NCBI RefSeq assembly: GCF_016908645.1
Contig: NZ_JAFBEH010000009.1
Location: forward strand, 1-57,893
Length of the DNA stretch: 57,893 bases
Source: Streptococcus loxodontisalivarius
GTDB lineage: Bacteria > Bacillota > Bacilli > Lactobacillales > Streptococcaceae
Direction of reading: 5' to 3'
Shown: piece after piece, positions 38,821 through 48,303 of the stretch
Layout of the letters: each line of letters opens with the position of its first letter
How positions within the stretch are numbered: the stretch's first letter is position 1
Translations under genes and position numbers: made by a program
The notes under the pieces: model-generated
What the model saw: only the letters and a program-made list of their open reading frames with translations
Database searches by the model: none
What the model was told of the DNA's origin: nothing

Positions 38821-38855
38821 AGAGTGGAAGTGCTGAGTCAGTCTTCCACTTTTTT
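38821..38855 (+). terminator. Terminator after ccpA
   Basis: AGAGTGGAAG and CTTCCACTTTTTT pair around a 12-nt loop. Confidence 0.85.
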
Positions 38856-38953
38856 ATTTGAAATAGAAAAAAAGGGTTATGACAAACTCCAAGAAGAATG
38901 CTTCTCATAAGATTTTAAGTGAAAAAATGGAGCAAATGAGCTATAATAATGGT

Positions 38954-39952
38954 ATGAAAGTTTTACTGTACTTAGAAGGTGAAAAGGCTATCAGTAAGTC
39001 AGGAATCGGTCGAGCAATCAAGCACCAGCAAAGGGCGCTTGAGTCTCAAGGAATTCCTTATACGACTGATGAACATGATGATTATGACCTTGTCCATATC
39101 AATACTTACGGTCTGATGAGTTGGCATCTTTTGAAAACTGCCAAGCGTTCAGGTAAAAAGGTTATCATGCACGGCCATTCAACCAAAGAAGATTTTAGAA
39201 ATTCTTTTATTTTATCAAATCAGATTGCGCCACTATTTAAGTGGTATCTGATGCATTTTTATCGTGCAGCGGATGCGATTATCACACCGACAGAATATTC
39301 AAAATCGTTGATCCAATCTTATGGGATTACCTGTCCTATCTACCCTGTGTCAAATGGGATTGATTTGGCTAAGTATGTGCCTGATAAGACTAAGGAAGAG
39401 GCTTTTAGAGAATATTTTCAGCTAAAAGAAGGTCAGAAAGTGGTTATTTCAGCTGGTCTTTATTTTAAGCGTAAGGGAATTGAGGATTTTGTTAAGGTAG
39501 CAGAAAGCATGCCCGATGTGACCTTTATCTGGTTTGGGCAAATCAACAAGATGCTTATCCCAGCTAAGATTCGCCGTTTGGTTGAGAAAAATCACCCTTC
39601 AAATGTAATTTTCCCAGGTTATATTAAGGGAGATATCTACGAGGGAGCAATGAGCGGAGCGGACGCCTTTTTCTTCCCAAGTTTGGAAGAAACGGAAGGG
39701 ATTGTTGTCCTTGAAGCGCTTGCCAGTCATCAACACCTGGTTCTTCGTGATATTCCTGTTTATGAGGGATGGATCGGTCAGGATGCGGTCGAGTTTGCTT
39801 CTGATGTTCCAGGTTTTGTCTCTGCTCTTCGTAAGGTTCTGTCTGGTCAGAGTCAAAAAGAAGATGCTGGCTATGCAGTTGCTCAGAGCCGCCGAATTGA
39901 ATTAGTTGCTCAGCAATTGGCTGATGTCTATCAGAAAGTGATGGAGGATTAG
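38954..39952 (+). CDS. cpoA: Glycolipid glycosyltransferase, CpoA-like
   Basis: 332-aa GT4-type glycosyltransferase resembling pneumococcal CpoA, which adds galactose to glucosyl-diacylglycerol (precursor of glycolipid and lipoteichoic acid anchors). MKVLLYLEGEKAISKSGIGRAIKHQ, KKVIMHGHSTKEDFRNSFI, YPVSNGIDL, and EEEx7E-type EETEGIVVLEALA are visible. I start at ATG 38954, where homology begins; TATAAT lies exactly 6 nt before it, suggesting a leaderless mRNA. An in-frame ATG at 38879 adds 25 hydrophilic residues and is the alternative. The next gene starts one base after the stop. Confidence 0.85.
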   Translation: MKVLLYLEGEKAISKSGIGRAIKHQQRALESQGIPYTTDEHDDYDLVHINTYGLMSWHLLKTAKRSGKKVIMHGHSTKEDFRNSFILSNQIAPLFKWYLMHFYRAADAIITPTEYSKSLIQSYGITCPIYPVSNGIDLAKYVPDKTKEEAFREYFQLKEGQKVVISAGLYFKRKGIEDFVKVAESMPDVTFIWFGQINKMLIPAKIRRLVEKNHPSNVIFPGYIKGDIYEGAMSGADAFFFPSLEETEGIVVLEALASHQHLVLRDIPVYEGWIGQDAVEFASDVPGFVSALRKVLSGQSQKEDAGYAVAQSRRIELVAQQLADVYQKVMED

Positions 39953-39953
39953 G

Positions 39954-41285
39954 ATGAAAATCGGCTTTTTTACAGACACATATTTTCCACAAGTTTCTGG
40001 GGTTGCGACTAGTATTCGTACCTTGAAGGAGGAACTCGAAAAAGCTGGGCATGATGTCTATATTTTTACGGCTACTGAAAAGAATATCAAGGTAGATGAT
40101 GATCCAACCATTGTTCGTCTGCCTAGTGTTCCATTTATCGCTTTTACCGATCGTCGTATGGTCTACTCTGGGCTTAATACAGCTTATCAGATTGCTAAGG
40201 AACACGATTTGGATATTATCCATACCCATACAGAGTTTGTTATGGGGAGTTTCGGCTATATGATTGCGCGTGAGTTGGGGATTCCTATCGTTCATACCTA
40301 CCACACTCATTATGAAGACTATGTGCATTATATCGCCAAGGGGCGTTTGATTAAACCTAGCATGGTCAAGTATTTCGTTAAGGATTACTTGCGCAATTAT
40401 GATGCGGTTATCTGTCCGAGTCGAATCGTTCAAAACATTCTGGATGGCTATGATGTAGCTATTCAAAAGCGTATCATTCCGACAGGGATTGAGCTTGACC
40501 AGTACTTACGACCTGATTTGACCGATGAGGATGTCAAAGAGCTGCGCTCTCAACTGGGAATTGCTGATGCGGATACTATGCTCTTGAGTCTATCTCGCAT
40601 TTCTTATGAGAAAAATATTCAGGCGGTGTTGAAGTCTCTGCCAGCAGTTTTAGAAAACCAACCTCAGCTCAAATTAGTTGTGGTAGGTGATGGTCCTTAT
40701 CGCCCTGATTTGGAAGAACTGACTAAGGAGCTTGGGATTCAAGATGCAGTTATCTTTACAGGAATGGTTGCTCAGACTGAGACGGCACTTTATTACAAGG
40801 CGGCTGATTTCTTCATCTCTGCTTCAACTAGCGAGACCCAGGGGCTGACTTATACAGAGAGTTTGGCAAGTGGGACTCCAGTGATTGCACATGGAAATCC
40901 TTATTTGGATGACTTGATTGATGATGTTATGTTTGGGACTCTTTACTATGATGAGAACAATCTGTCTCAGGCTATCATTGAGGCTATCCAATCAACGCCT
41001 CAAATGGATCAGGCTAAGTTGGACGAAAAGCTTTATAGCATTTCAGCTGATCATTTTGGAAAATCAGTCTATGAGCTCTATCTGGATTTGATTATCTCTA
41101 AAGAATATAAGGTTGAGCGCAGCCCATTTTCAAGAGATGGTAAGCGAAAATATACTCATATCAAGGTTGTAAGACGTACCATGAGTGCCCCGTCTCGTGT
41201 GGTCAGAGGCACAGCTAAGACGACGGCTCGTATGGTCAAGACACCTAAGAGCTTGATTGACAGCCTGAGAGATTTCTTCGATTAA
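39954..41285 (+). CDS. Alpha-monoglucosyldiacylglycerol synthase-like glycosyltransferase
   Basis: 443-aa GT4 enzyme closely resembling the pneumococcal gene next to cpoA (alpha-glucosyl transfer to diacylglycerol). Features: MKIGFFTDTYFPQVSGVATSI, HTYHTHYEDYVHYI, LSRISYEKNIQAVL, STSETQGLTYTESLASGTPVIAHG (ESx7E nucleotide-sugar site), and a basic amphipathic C-terminus (KVVRRTMSAPSRVVRGTAKT) suited to membrane docking. GGAG-type site overlaps the end of cpoA. Works with CpoA in stepwise glycolipid synthesis. Confidence 0.9.
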   Translation: MKIGFFTDTYFPQVSGVATSIRTLKEELEKAGHDVYIFTATEKNIKVDDDPTIVRLPSVPFIAFTDRRMVYSGLNTAYQIAKEHDLDIIHTHTEFVMGSFGYMIARELGIPIVHTYHTHYEDYVHYIAKGRLIKPSMVKYFVKDYLRNYDAVICPSRIVQNILDGYDVAIQKRIIPTGIELDQYLRPDLTDEDVKELRSQLGIADADTMLLSLSRISYEKNIQAVLKSLPAVLENQPQLKLVVVGDGPYRPDLEELTKELGIQDAVIFTGMVAQTETALYYKAADFFISASTSETQGLTYTESLASGTPVIAHGNPYLDDLIDDVMFGTLYYDENNLSQAIIEAIQSTPQMDQAKLDEKLYSISADHFGKSVYELYLDLIISKEYKVERSPFSRDGKRKYTHIKVVRRTMSAPSRVVRGTAKTTARMVKTPKSLIDSLRDFFD

Positions 41286-41300
41286 AAAGCGATTGACTGC

Positions 41301-41543
41301 TTGAAAATTTAAGAAATCGTGTTATAATACTTAACGAAGACATGTTTGAGGTGTCAGGTTTTTCAGAGAGCGTCTGGTTGCTGCAAAGACGTAAACCTAT
41401 CCGAAAATACTCCTTCCTTGTTTTTATGAAAACATAAAACGGTGGCCACGATATAGCCAGTAGAGGTCTGCAACTTTTTTTGTTGTGGATAAATAAAGGT
41501 GGAACCACGTTGCGACGTCCTTGAGGACAGTCGCAATTTTTTT
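41301..41543 (+). ncRNA. T-box leader (threonyl) with promoter and terminator
   Basis: Promoter TTGAAA (41301-41306), 16 bp, TATAAT (41323-41328). The transcript has stem I, then the T-box TGGAACCACG (41500-41509) and the terminator GCGACGTCC-TTGA-GGACAGTCGC with a T-run (to 41543). TGGA pairs with a tRNA ending UCCA, as expected for tRNA-Thr, and thrS is downstream. Uncharged tRNA-Thr should favour antitermination. Confidence 0.93.
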
Positions 41544-41568
41544 ATGACTAAAAGTTAGGATAAACAAG

Positions 41569-41739
41569 ATGGCAAATAATAAAAAATCTCGCGAAACATT
41601 TTTACTTGAAGGTTTGATGATTGGTCTGGTCGCAGGCATTCTTTTATCTCTGTGGGGTGTCTGGTTTGGTTATTCTTGGCTCGGCATCGGTATTGTTGCT
41701 GGTAGTCTGCTTGGTTCTGCTATTAAAAAAGAAAAATAA
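41569..41739 (+). CDS. Small membrane protein between T-box and thrS
   Basis: 56 aa: basic N-terminus MANNKKSRET, two closely spaced Gly-rich hydrophobic helices (GLMIGLVAGILLSLWGVWFG and LGIGIVAGSLLGSAI), basic end KKEK. AGGA at 41557-41560 is a proper ribosome site. It lies directly after the T-box terminator, so it should share threonine-responsive control. No family recognised; glycine-zipper-like. Confidence 0.72.
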   Translation: MANNKKSRETFLLEGLMIGLVAGILLSLWGVWFGYSWLGIGIVAGSLLGSAIKKEK

Positions 41740-41836
41740 TATAGAAAGGAACTAATCTGTCTTGAAAACTCAGAAAAAAGATGAATCTATTTTATCGATT
41801 TTCCAGTAGTTTTCCAGTAGGACTTGGTATCTTAAT

Positions 41837-43780
41837 ATGATTAACATTACTTTCCCAGATGGCGCTGTTCGTGAATTTGAGAATGGCGTAACAACTTTTG
41901 AAGTTGCTGAATCTATCAGCAAATCGCTTGCTAAGAAAGCTTTGGCAGGTAAATTCAATGGTAAATTGGTTGACACAACTCGTGCTTTGACTGAAGATGG
42001 TAGCATCGAAATCGTGACACCTGACCATGAGGATGCTCTTCCTGTGCTTCGTCACTCAGCTGCTCACCTTTTTGCACAAGCTGCGCGCCGCCTTTTCCCA
42101 GACATCCACTTGGGAGTTGGTCCAGCGATCGAAGATGGTTTCTACTATGATACTGACAATGAAGCAGGGCAAATTTCTAACGAAGATCTGCCACGTATCG
42201 AAGAAGAAATGAAGAAAATCGTTAAAGAAAACTTCCCTTCAATTCGTGAGGAAGTATCTAAAGATGAAGCACGTGAGATTTTCAAAAACGATCCTTACAA
42301 ACTTGAATTGATCGAAGAGCACTCAGAAGATGAAGGTGGACTTACTATCTACCGTCAGGGTGAATACGTTGACCTTTGCCGTGGCCCACACGTGCCATCA
42401 ACTGGTCGTATCCAAGTCTTCCAATTGCTCAATGTGGCTGGTGCTTACTGGCGTGGAAATAGCGATAACGCTATGATGCAACGTGTCTATGGTACAGCTT
42501 GGTTTGACAAAAAAGACCTTAAAGCTTACATCCAACGTCGTGAGGAAGCTAAAGAACGTGACCACCGTAAACTTGGTAAAGAGCTTGACCTCTTTATGAT
42601 TTCACAAGAAGTTGGTCAAGGTTTGCCATTCTGGTTGCCAAATGGTGCGACAATTCGTCGTGAATTGGAACGCTACATTGTTGATAAAGAGTTGGCATCA
42701 GGTTACCAACACGTTTATACACCACCAGTAGCCTCTGTTGAACTTTACAAGACATCAGGTCACTGGGAGCACTATTCTGAAGACATGTTCCCAACTATGG
42801 ATATGGGTGATGGTGAAGAGTTCGTTCTTCGTCCAATGAACTGTCCACACCACATCCAAGTTTTCAAACACCATGTTCACTCATACCGTGAATTGCCAAT
42901 CCGTATCGCTGAAATCGGTATGATGCACCGTTATGAAAAATCAGGTGCCCTTACAGGTCTTCAACGTGTACGTGAAATGTCACTCAATGATGGTCACATC
43001 TTTGTCACACCAGAGCAAATTCAAGAAGAATTCCAACGTGCGCTTCAATTGATTATCGATGTTTACGGTGACTTCAATCTTAATGACTACCGTTTCCGTT
43101 TGTCATACCGTGATCCTGAAGACAAGGAAAAATACTATGACAACGATGAAATGTGGGAAAACGCTCAAAGCATGCTTAAAGCTGCCCTTGATGAAATGGG
43201 TGTAGATTACTTTGAAGCTGAAGGCGAAGCAGCCTTCTACGGTCCAAAACTTGACATCCAAGTGAAAACTGCCCTTGGGAATGAAGAAACCTTATCAACA
43301 ATTCAGCTTGACTTCCTTCTTCCAGAGCGTTTTGATCTCAAATACATCGGTGCTGATGGTGAAGAACACCGTCCTGTTATGATTCACCGTGGTGTTATCT
43401 CAACAATGGAACGCTTCACAGCTATCTTGATTGAAAACTACAAGGGAGCATTCCCAACATGGTTGGCACCACAACAAGTGTCTGTTATCCCAATCTCAAA
43501 CGAAGCTCACATCGACTACGCTTGGGAAGTGGCTAAAGCCCTTAAAGATCGTGGTATCCGTGCCGAAGTTGATGACCGTAACGAAAAAATGCAGTACAAG
43601 ATTCGTGCGGCTCAAACACAAAAAATTCCATATCAATTGATCGTTGGTGATAAAGAGATGGAAGAAAAAGCAGTTAACATCCGTCGCTACGGAAGCAAGG
43701 CTACTGAGACAAAAGCCCTCAACGACTTCATCTCAGATATCCAAGCTGACATCGCACGCAAATCACGTGTAGAAGATTAA
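41837..43780 (+). CDS. thrS: Threonyl-tRNA synthetase
   Basis: 647-aa class II aminoacyl-tRNA synthetase. TGS domain (1-62: [13 protein letters not shown]), editing domain with [16 protein letters not shown], catalytic core with [16 protein letters not shown] (zinc Cys) and [20 protein letters not shown] (motif 2), anticodon-binding domain ([14 protein letters not shown] to end). Full length. The ribosome site is weak (AGGA 15 nt upstream); a direct repeat TTTTCCAGTAG precedes it. Confidence 0.97.
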   Translation: MINITFPDGAVREFENGVTTFEVAESISKSLAKKALAGKFNGKLVDTTRALTEDGSIEIVTPDHEDALPVLRHSAAHLFAQAARRLFPDIHLGVGPAIEDGFYYDTDNEAGQISNEDLPRIEEEMKKIVKENFPSIREEVSKDEAREIFKNDPYKLELIEEHSEDEGGLTIYRQGEYVDLCRGPHVPSTGRIQVFQLLNVAGAYWRGNSDNAMMQRVYGTAWFDKKDLKAYIQRREEAKERDHRKLGKELDLFMISQEVGQGLPFWLPNGATIRRELERYIVDKELASGYQHVYTPPVASVELYKTSGHWEHYSEDMFPTMDMGDGEEFVLRPMNCPHHIQVFKHHVHSYRELPIRIAEIGMMHRYEKSGALTGLQRVREMSLNDGHIFVTPEQIQEEFQRALQLIIDVYGDFNLNDYRFRLSYRDPEDKEKYYDNDEMWENAQSMLKAALDEMGVDYFEAEGEAAFYGPKLDIQVKTALGNEETLSTIQLDFLLPERFDLKYIGADGEEHRPVMIHRGVISTMERFTAILIENYKGAFPTWLAPQQVSVIPISNEAHIDYAWEVAKALKDRGIRAEVDDRNEKMQYKIRAAQTQKIPYQLIVGDKEMEEKAVNIRRYGSKATETKALNDFISDIQADIARKSRVED

Positions 43781-43800
43781 GAAGTTTTATAATTATTTTT

Positions 43801-44216
43801 AAGACAAAGTCTTTTTCCGATACTTTCCTTAAGTGATGTCGGACGGTAGGTGAAATTATCCAGTGGATGATTTCAGGAATCAGTGGAATTCCATTTGAGC
43901 CTCTTCGCCTTCCAGTTTCAAAGCTCAGACCTGAGACAGTCCACTGGACTGTCTCACTCTCAAACATTCCGAGTATAAGAAATATTTTTATATAGGCATT
44001 TCTTATACTTTCATCACGGCGGAAGTATCAGGTAAATGCCTAAGACAGTCTCCCAGACTGTCTTGATGAAAGCTTCGCTTTCTCTATTTCCAACCTCAAA
44101 CAGTCTATCCCCAGACTGTCTTAGCACTCCCGCTCGCATGAAATCGGTCATTTATTTTAAACAAGCAGAGCTTTTGTGTCCAATTCCGTTGAAAAGTTAG
44201 GTTTATCTACAGTCTG
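43801..44216. repeat. Long dispersed repeat, copy 2 (expanded)
   Basis: About 416 bp related to 27487-27755 over its ends and centre, but with two extra inserts. The inserts carry their own hairpins: GAGACAGTCCA/TGGACTGTCTC, AAGACAGTCTCCCAGACTGTCTT and GATGAAAGCTTCGCTTTC. This accounts for most of the gap between thrS and the next gene. Confidence 0.85.
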
Positions 44217-44250
44217 AGACAACTAGCTAATCTAAGCTGGTTGTCTTTTT
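44217..44250 (+). terminator. Terminator
   Basis: AGACAACTAGCT pairs with AGCTGGTTGTCT around AATCTA; TTTTT follows. Confidence 0.8.
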
Positions 44251-44309
44251 GTTTATCATAAAATAGTCATCAAAAAGAGATTTTAGATAGGCTATGCTAT
44301 AATAGGGGC

Positions 44310-45146
44310 ATGTTAATAGGTGATAAAGAATTTAGTCAATTTTGGTTGAGGAGAAAGTCAGTCAAGTCTAGTCAGTCTGCTAGAATTCTCTTGAAAGATT
44401 TTCTTGATCTGATTGGAATGCCCAAGGATTTATCGGGTGACTTGGCTGAGAATAAGAAGCTGGTTGCTAGGTTTTCAAGTGACCTGGCACCTCATAATCC
44501 CTTTTTTAGACAGTTGGCGGATCTGGTCAATCTTGCTTTTCCTGGTCTAACTTTGGCTCAGCCAGGCTCCTTAGAGCGTAAGATTCATCAGCTACGCTAT
44601 GTAATTTCGAGTCAGCAGGCGGACTATGTTCGTCGTCATTATAGAAAAGATGACATGAACGACTGGCAGGCTTTGGCTCTTTATCTGAAAGGTAAGCGAT
44701 TCTGGACTTGGGATTTGGGTCGTTTGCACAATAAACGTCATAAGAAGGATACCTCTTTTCCTGATGGAATTGCCATGCTTAATAGCAAGATTATTCTGGG
44801 ATATCACACGGAGTTTATCCTATCTAGTCAGGGCTATTTTCTCAATGAAGTAGATACAGAGACTTTTCGCTTGGCTGGAATTGTTAATGGCGCCAGCTTT
44901 AACTATGGTCGTTGGTGGAGACATGCACAGCTAGATGTTGCTCCCATTAGCCAGCATGATCCGCAGTTTAGGAAAAAACTGGCTAGGTCCTATAAATCTC
45001 CGAGTGGTCAACGTCCCTTGTTTAGACCACAACCGCATGACGGTCTCTATGCCAAGACTGGCAGTTTTAGTCAAAATCAGCAGTCTCTGGCTAAGCAACT
45101 CAAACGTCAGCGCCAGCAATTTTGCAGGGCGGTTAAAAAGTCCTAA
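44310..45146 (+). CDS. DUF3114-like protein, signal-less paralogue
   Basis: 278 aa, paralogue of the C-terminal part of the protein at 46183. Shared text: MPKDLSGD / LPNNLSGD, HQLRYVISSQQADYVRRHY / HQFRYVISAQQAQWVRTNY, YHTEFILSSQGYFLNEVD / FHTEFILNSQGEFLNEVD, GASFNYG / GASFNYA, RSYKSP / YTYKSP. I recall this as the streptococcal DUF3114 family. It has no signal peptide, lacks the paralogue's N-terminal 170 residues and a segment around DGYDYDVTYD, so it may be decaying or cytosolic. An extended -10 (TGCTATAAT, 44295-44303) ends 6 nt before the ATG: possible leaderless mRNA. Confidence 0.75.
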   Translation: MLIGDKEFSQFWLRRKSVKSSQSARILLKDFLDLIGMPKDLSGDLAENKKLVARFSSDLAPHNPFFRQLADLVNLAFPGLTLAQPGSLERKIHQLRYVISSQQADYVRRHYRKDDMNDWQALALYLKGKRFWTWDLGRLHNKRHKKDTSFPDGIAMLNSKIILGYHTEFILSSQGYFLNEVDTETFRLAGIVNGASFNYGRWWRHAQLDVAPISQHDPQFRKKLARSYKSPSGQRPLFRPQPHDGLYAKTGSFSQNQQSLAKQLKRQRQQFCRAVKKS

Positions 45147-45149
45147 ATT

Positions 45150-45227
45150 TGCCACAAAAATGATCGGATACTTGCCACAGCTTTACCCTTGAATGACCGA
45201 GCTTTTGAAAAATGGCTGCGCTATACT
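45150..45227 (+). promoter_or_regulatory. TGCCACA-box promoter 1
   Basis: TGCCACA at 45150-45156 and 45173-45179; the second continues GCTTTACCCTTGAATGACC and ends in GAGC at 45199-45202; TATACT -10 at 45222-45227. The distance from the second TTGCCACA to the -10 is 50 bp, identical in the promoters at 52454 and 53444. No -35 consensus, so an activator is likely. Confidence 0.8.
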
Positions 45228-45278
45228 AGTAGCATAAAGAGAAAGGGCATCGCAAGGTCGATGCAAGAGGTTACTCAC

Positions 45279-46031
45279 ATGAAAACAAAAGCAATTTCGC
45301 TGAAATCAGCCCTAGTACTCGGAGCACTTGGTTTATCCATGGCAGTTGGTGTCAGCCACTTTGTCTCAGCAGAACAGACCACAGCTACCAGTCAAAGCAG
45401 TCAAGTTAGCCAGACAAGTCAGTCAAGCCAAGACAGCACAAGCACAGAATCTGAATGGACTCACGCTCAAGAGTGTCAAGAACTTCTGAGCTTGATTCCT
45501 AAGAGCTCATTGACAGATGACCAAAAGACAGCCTTTACCAATGCTGTCAATGAAGCTGCGCAGTACGATAGTCAACTAGACGATCTGGATAAACAGATTC
45601 AGAACCTAGAAGACAGCCAGCTGGGCGATTACTATAAAGCTGAAGAAGCGGTCTATGCGGACAATGAAAGCACTTGGGAAAAATTCTACAATGCAGAAGA
45701 TGAGTCTGACGCCAATGAAAATGTCTCAGAGGACCAAGAGGACACTGATACATCAAGCGAGACCGCCAATCAAAAGCTTATAGCAGAAATCAATGCTTCA
45801 ACAGTTTTGACTGATACTGAAAAAGCAGCGCTGGTTGCAGATGTCAATGAAGCTGCTGCCTTGGACCAGCAGTATGCTAGCCAATTATCAGCTTTTGACA
45901 CAGCGGTGACTGACCTTCAAAACCAGTATGACGCAGCTCAAAAATCTGTTGATGCCATCTATGATAAGTACCAAATCACAAGCGACATGTGGGAGGCAGT
46001 CTATGCAAATGCTGGCGGCAGTCAAGAATAG
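45279..46031 (+). CDS. Secreted two-repeat helical protein
   Basis: 250 aa. Signal peptide 1-31 (ALVLGALGLSMAVGVSHFVSA), Ser/Gln linker, then two related helical repeats: 69-145 (LIPKSSLTDDQKTAFTNAVNEAA ... WEKFYNAED) and 167-250 (EINASTVLTDTEKAALVADVNEAA ... MWEAVYANAG). Start ATG 45279 follows AAGAGG; upstream in-frame ATG 45192 falls inside the promoter and is rejected. The same repeat pattern occurs in the proteins at 46183 and 52556. One Cys (C66). No known domain. Probably released or wall-associated. Confidence 0.75.
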   Translation: MKTKAISLKSALVLGALGLSMAVGVSHFVSAEQTTATSQSSQVSQTSQSSQDSTSTESEWTHAQECQELLSLIPKSSLTDDQKTAFTNAVNEAAQYDSQLDDLDKQIQNLEDSQLGDYYKAEEAVYADNESTWEKFYNAEDESDANENVSEDQEDTDTSSETANQKLIAEINASTVLTDTEKAALVADVNEAAALDQQYASQLSAFDTAVTDLQNQYDAAQKSVDAIYDKYQITSDMWEAVYANAGGSQE

Positions 46032-46049
46032 GATTGATAAATAAGATGT

Positions 46050-46082
46050 GAGGCTAAAAGGTAAGTTTTTAGCCTCTTTTTA
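46050..46082 (+). terminator. Terminator
   Basis: GAGGCTAAAA pairs with TTTTAGCCTC around GGTAAGT; TTTTTA follows. Confidence 0.9.
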
Positions 46083-46182
46083 GTCTGATTTTTGTGAGAC
46101 AAAAAACTGAGGCTTGAATTGTTCTCTATATCGTTTGAGCTTGACTGTTTTCAGAGCTTTGCGCTTATGTTAAAATATTTTT

Positions 46183-47550
46183 ATGAAGAAAAAAGTGATT
46201 TTTGGAGCGATGACAAGTCTTGCTTTGGGGCTAGCCCTGCCCTTGACAGTCAGTCTTGCCGAAGATAGCAGCAGCTCAACGGATGCAACAAGTTCATCAA
46301 GTTCGCTCGCTCTAGAAGGGGCGGACACAATTAATGCGGATCAATCTGTGACATTGAAAGTAACAGATAATCAAGAATTGGTTATTAAGGCAATCGCCAG
46401 TCATCTCAAGCTCTTGCCAAAGGCTCTATCAGACAGCGATAAGGATAGTCTCAAGAGTCAACTTGAAGCGGCTAGTCAATCTCTTTCTCAAGATGGTTGG
46501 TCTTATATTTCTATCGCAGATGGTTTTATCGATGGGCTTTCAAAAAAAGGTGACCTGGCAAGCCTGCAAAAGGATTTATCAGATCAGCTCAGTCAGACCA
46601 AGCGTTTCGGTAGTAGTAGCTTTCAAAATATGTGGTATGCCCAAGTCTATCAGGTACTTGGTGAGAAAGAAGCTCAGCAATTGCTGACAGTCTCCTATCA
46701 AAATATGGCTTTGCCTAATAATCTTTCAGGTGATAATCAAGAGACGGCACGTTTGGTTGCAAGTTTTTCAGATGATTTGGAGCCAGCTAGCGATTTTTGG
46801 GATAGTTTCTCAGAGGTAGTCAAAAAGGCCTTTCCCAAGCGTAGTCTTTCTAAAAAGACTAGTCTGGCTCGTATGACTCATCAATTTCGTTATGTCATCT
46901 CTGCCCAGCAGGCTCAGTGGGTCAGGACAAACTATGGTAAGGATGGAGAGACAGACAAGCAGGCTTTGGCACGCTATTTGGCAACCAAGGATGAGAAAAA
47001 TAGTGTCAGCGAGGCACTTGGTATCGATGGTTACGACTATGATGTCACCTATGATTTGGGTGAATCCTCTCGTCTGCACAATAAGGTTTCCGTTCAACTT
47101 GGTCAGTTTGGAGATGGAGTTGTCGTCTATCCCAACTATACCATGTCTACCAATATCAAGATTGTGATGGATTTTCACACTGAGTTTATCCTCAACAGTC
47201 AAGGTGAGTTTTTGAATGAGGTTGATCCTGAGGGTGCTTCAGAGACGGGAATTATCAATGGTGCAAGCTTTAACTATGCTTCTGCCAATGATGCCGCTCA
47301 TATTAGACTAGATGTGAAACCAGTTGGACCTAATGATCCGACCTTCCGTATCGAAGCAAATCGTCAGACCTATACCTACAAGTCTCCTAATAAATTGAAG
47401 TATTCTTGGCAAGAATCGGATAAGTTGCAGTGGGCAAATTCCTACTATAACAAAGAAGGTTACTATTCTCAAAAAGGTAAGAGTGCAGCAAGTCTAGTCA
47501 AATCTAGTGCCAATTCCTTTAAGAAGATGATTGAGGGGTATCGTAAATGA
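46183..47550 (+). CDS. Secreted DUF3114-like protein
   Basis: 455 aa. Signal peptide about 1-26 (TSLALGLALPLTVSLA), Ser/Thr-rich linker, an N-terminal helical part that includes one L-S-D-x-D-K repeat (LLPKALSDSDKDSLKSQLEAA), then the DUF3114-like domain (about 180-440) shared with the 44310 gene. HTEFILNSQGEFLNEVD and GIINGASFNY are the best conserved blocks. TAAAAT with an extended TG lies 6 nt before the ATG, so the mRNA may be leaderless. Overlaps the next gene by 4 nt (ATGA). Function unknown; exported. Confidence 0.8.
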   Translation: MKKKVIFGAMTSLALGLALPLTVSLAEDSSSSTDATSSSSSLALEGADTINADQSVTLKVTDNQELVIKAIASHLKLLPKALSDSDKDSLKSQLEAASQSLSQDGWSYISIADGFIDGLSKKGDLASLQKDLSDQLSQTKRFGSSSFQNMWYAQVYQVLGEKEAQQLLTVSYQNMALPNNLSGDNQETARLVASFSDDLEPASDFWDSFSEVVKKAFPKRSLSKKTSLARMTHQFRYVISAQQAQWVRTNYGKDGETDKQALARYLATKDEKNSVSEALGIDGYDYDVTYDLGESSRLHNKVSVQLGQFGDGVVVYPNYTMSTNIKIVMDFHTEFILNSQGEFLNEVDPEGASETGIINGASFNYASANDAAHIRLDVKPVGPNDPTFRIEANRQTYTYKSPNKLKYSWQESDKLQWANSYYNKEGYYSQKGKSAASLVKSSANSFKKMIEGYRK

Positions 47551-48230
47551 AAAAATTAAAAAGAAAAAAGGGCTTGATTGCCTTGGCTACGGTTTTCCTG
47601 CTTGTAGCAGCAGGTGCCGGTTATTTCTTTTATGATGCTTACTTTGTCGAAGATGATTGGGGCTTGGTTGAAACGGCCCAGGATTTTGATGATTTCAGTT
47701 TTGAATCGGTTTCAAAGATTGAGATTGGCAAGGTTTACGATATTGATCAGGACTTTAAGCTGGTTGACGAGAGCCACTTTGTTTATTATTATGCTGAGAA
47801 TTACGACCAAGATTATCTGGATGAGGCGCGTGAAGAAGCAGAGACAGATGACATCTACCCAACAATCTGGATGGGCGAAGGTACCTATAAGAAATCTGGA
47901 GATGATTACTATCTTCTGACCACTCGTGAGGTCAAGCTAGAATTTTTAACAGTTGCTGCCTATAAGAAGAAGACCTACTCAAGTCTGACAGAATCTGCTA
48001 TTACCATTCAGCAATACCCAGCTAAGCCTCAATTGCAGAAGAAAGATGGAGCCTATATCTACCGTACCGCTCAACAGAGTTTACAGGCAGATGGTAGTCT
48101 CGCTGAGACAGGAACCGTCTCAACTACTGATGTGACAACTTCGGATGAGAAATTAGCTGACAGTGTTGAATCCTTTTTGGCTGATTACAAGAAAGCAGAC
48201 AGTCAAGCAAGCAGTAGCCAAGCTCAGTAA
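47547..48230 (+). CDS. Hypothetical membrane-anchored extracellular protein
   Basis: 227 aa. Basic start MKKLKRKKG, one hydrophobic helix (about 10-29), then an acidic Asp/Tyr-rich extracellular domain and a Ser/Gln/Ala-rich end. No lipobox Cys and no LPXTG. No family recognised. Translationally coupled to the DUF3114-like gene, so the two products may work together at the surface. Followed by a strong terminator. Confidence 0.7.
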   Translation: MKKLKRKKGLIALATVFLLVAAGAGYFFYDAYFVEDDWGLVETAQDFDDFSFESVSKIEIGKVYDIDQDFKLVDESHFVYYYAENYDQDYLDEAREEAETDDIYPTIWMGEGTYKKSGDDYYLLTTREVKLEFLTVAAYKKKTYSSLTESAITIQQYPAKPQLQKKDGAYIYRTAQQSLQADGSLAETGTVSTTDVTTSDEKLADSVESFLADYKKADSQASSSQAQ

Positions 48231-48243
48231 ATTTAGGCAATAG

Positions 48244-48275
48244 TGTGGCAGTCTGTGACGGACTGCCATTTTTTG
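48244..48275 (+). terminator. Terminator before the two-component operon
   Basis: TGGCAGTC-TGTGACG-GACTGCCA followed by TTTTTT. Confidence 0.88.
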
Positions 48276-48303
48276 ACCTAATTATGATAAGATAGGACTA
48301 AAG

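Noticed and set aside
39624-40466. Long minus-strand frame across the two glycosyltransferase genes
   Set aside because: Antisense shadow of two well-supported genes, no ribosome site or recognisable product.
48243-48249. TGTGGCA (reverse TGCCACA) before the response-regulator gene as evidence of autoregulation
   Set aside because: It lies in a terminator hairpin, is single, and lacks the rest of the box and the -10 spacing.
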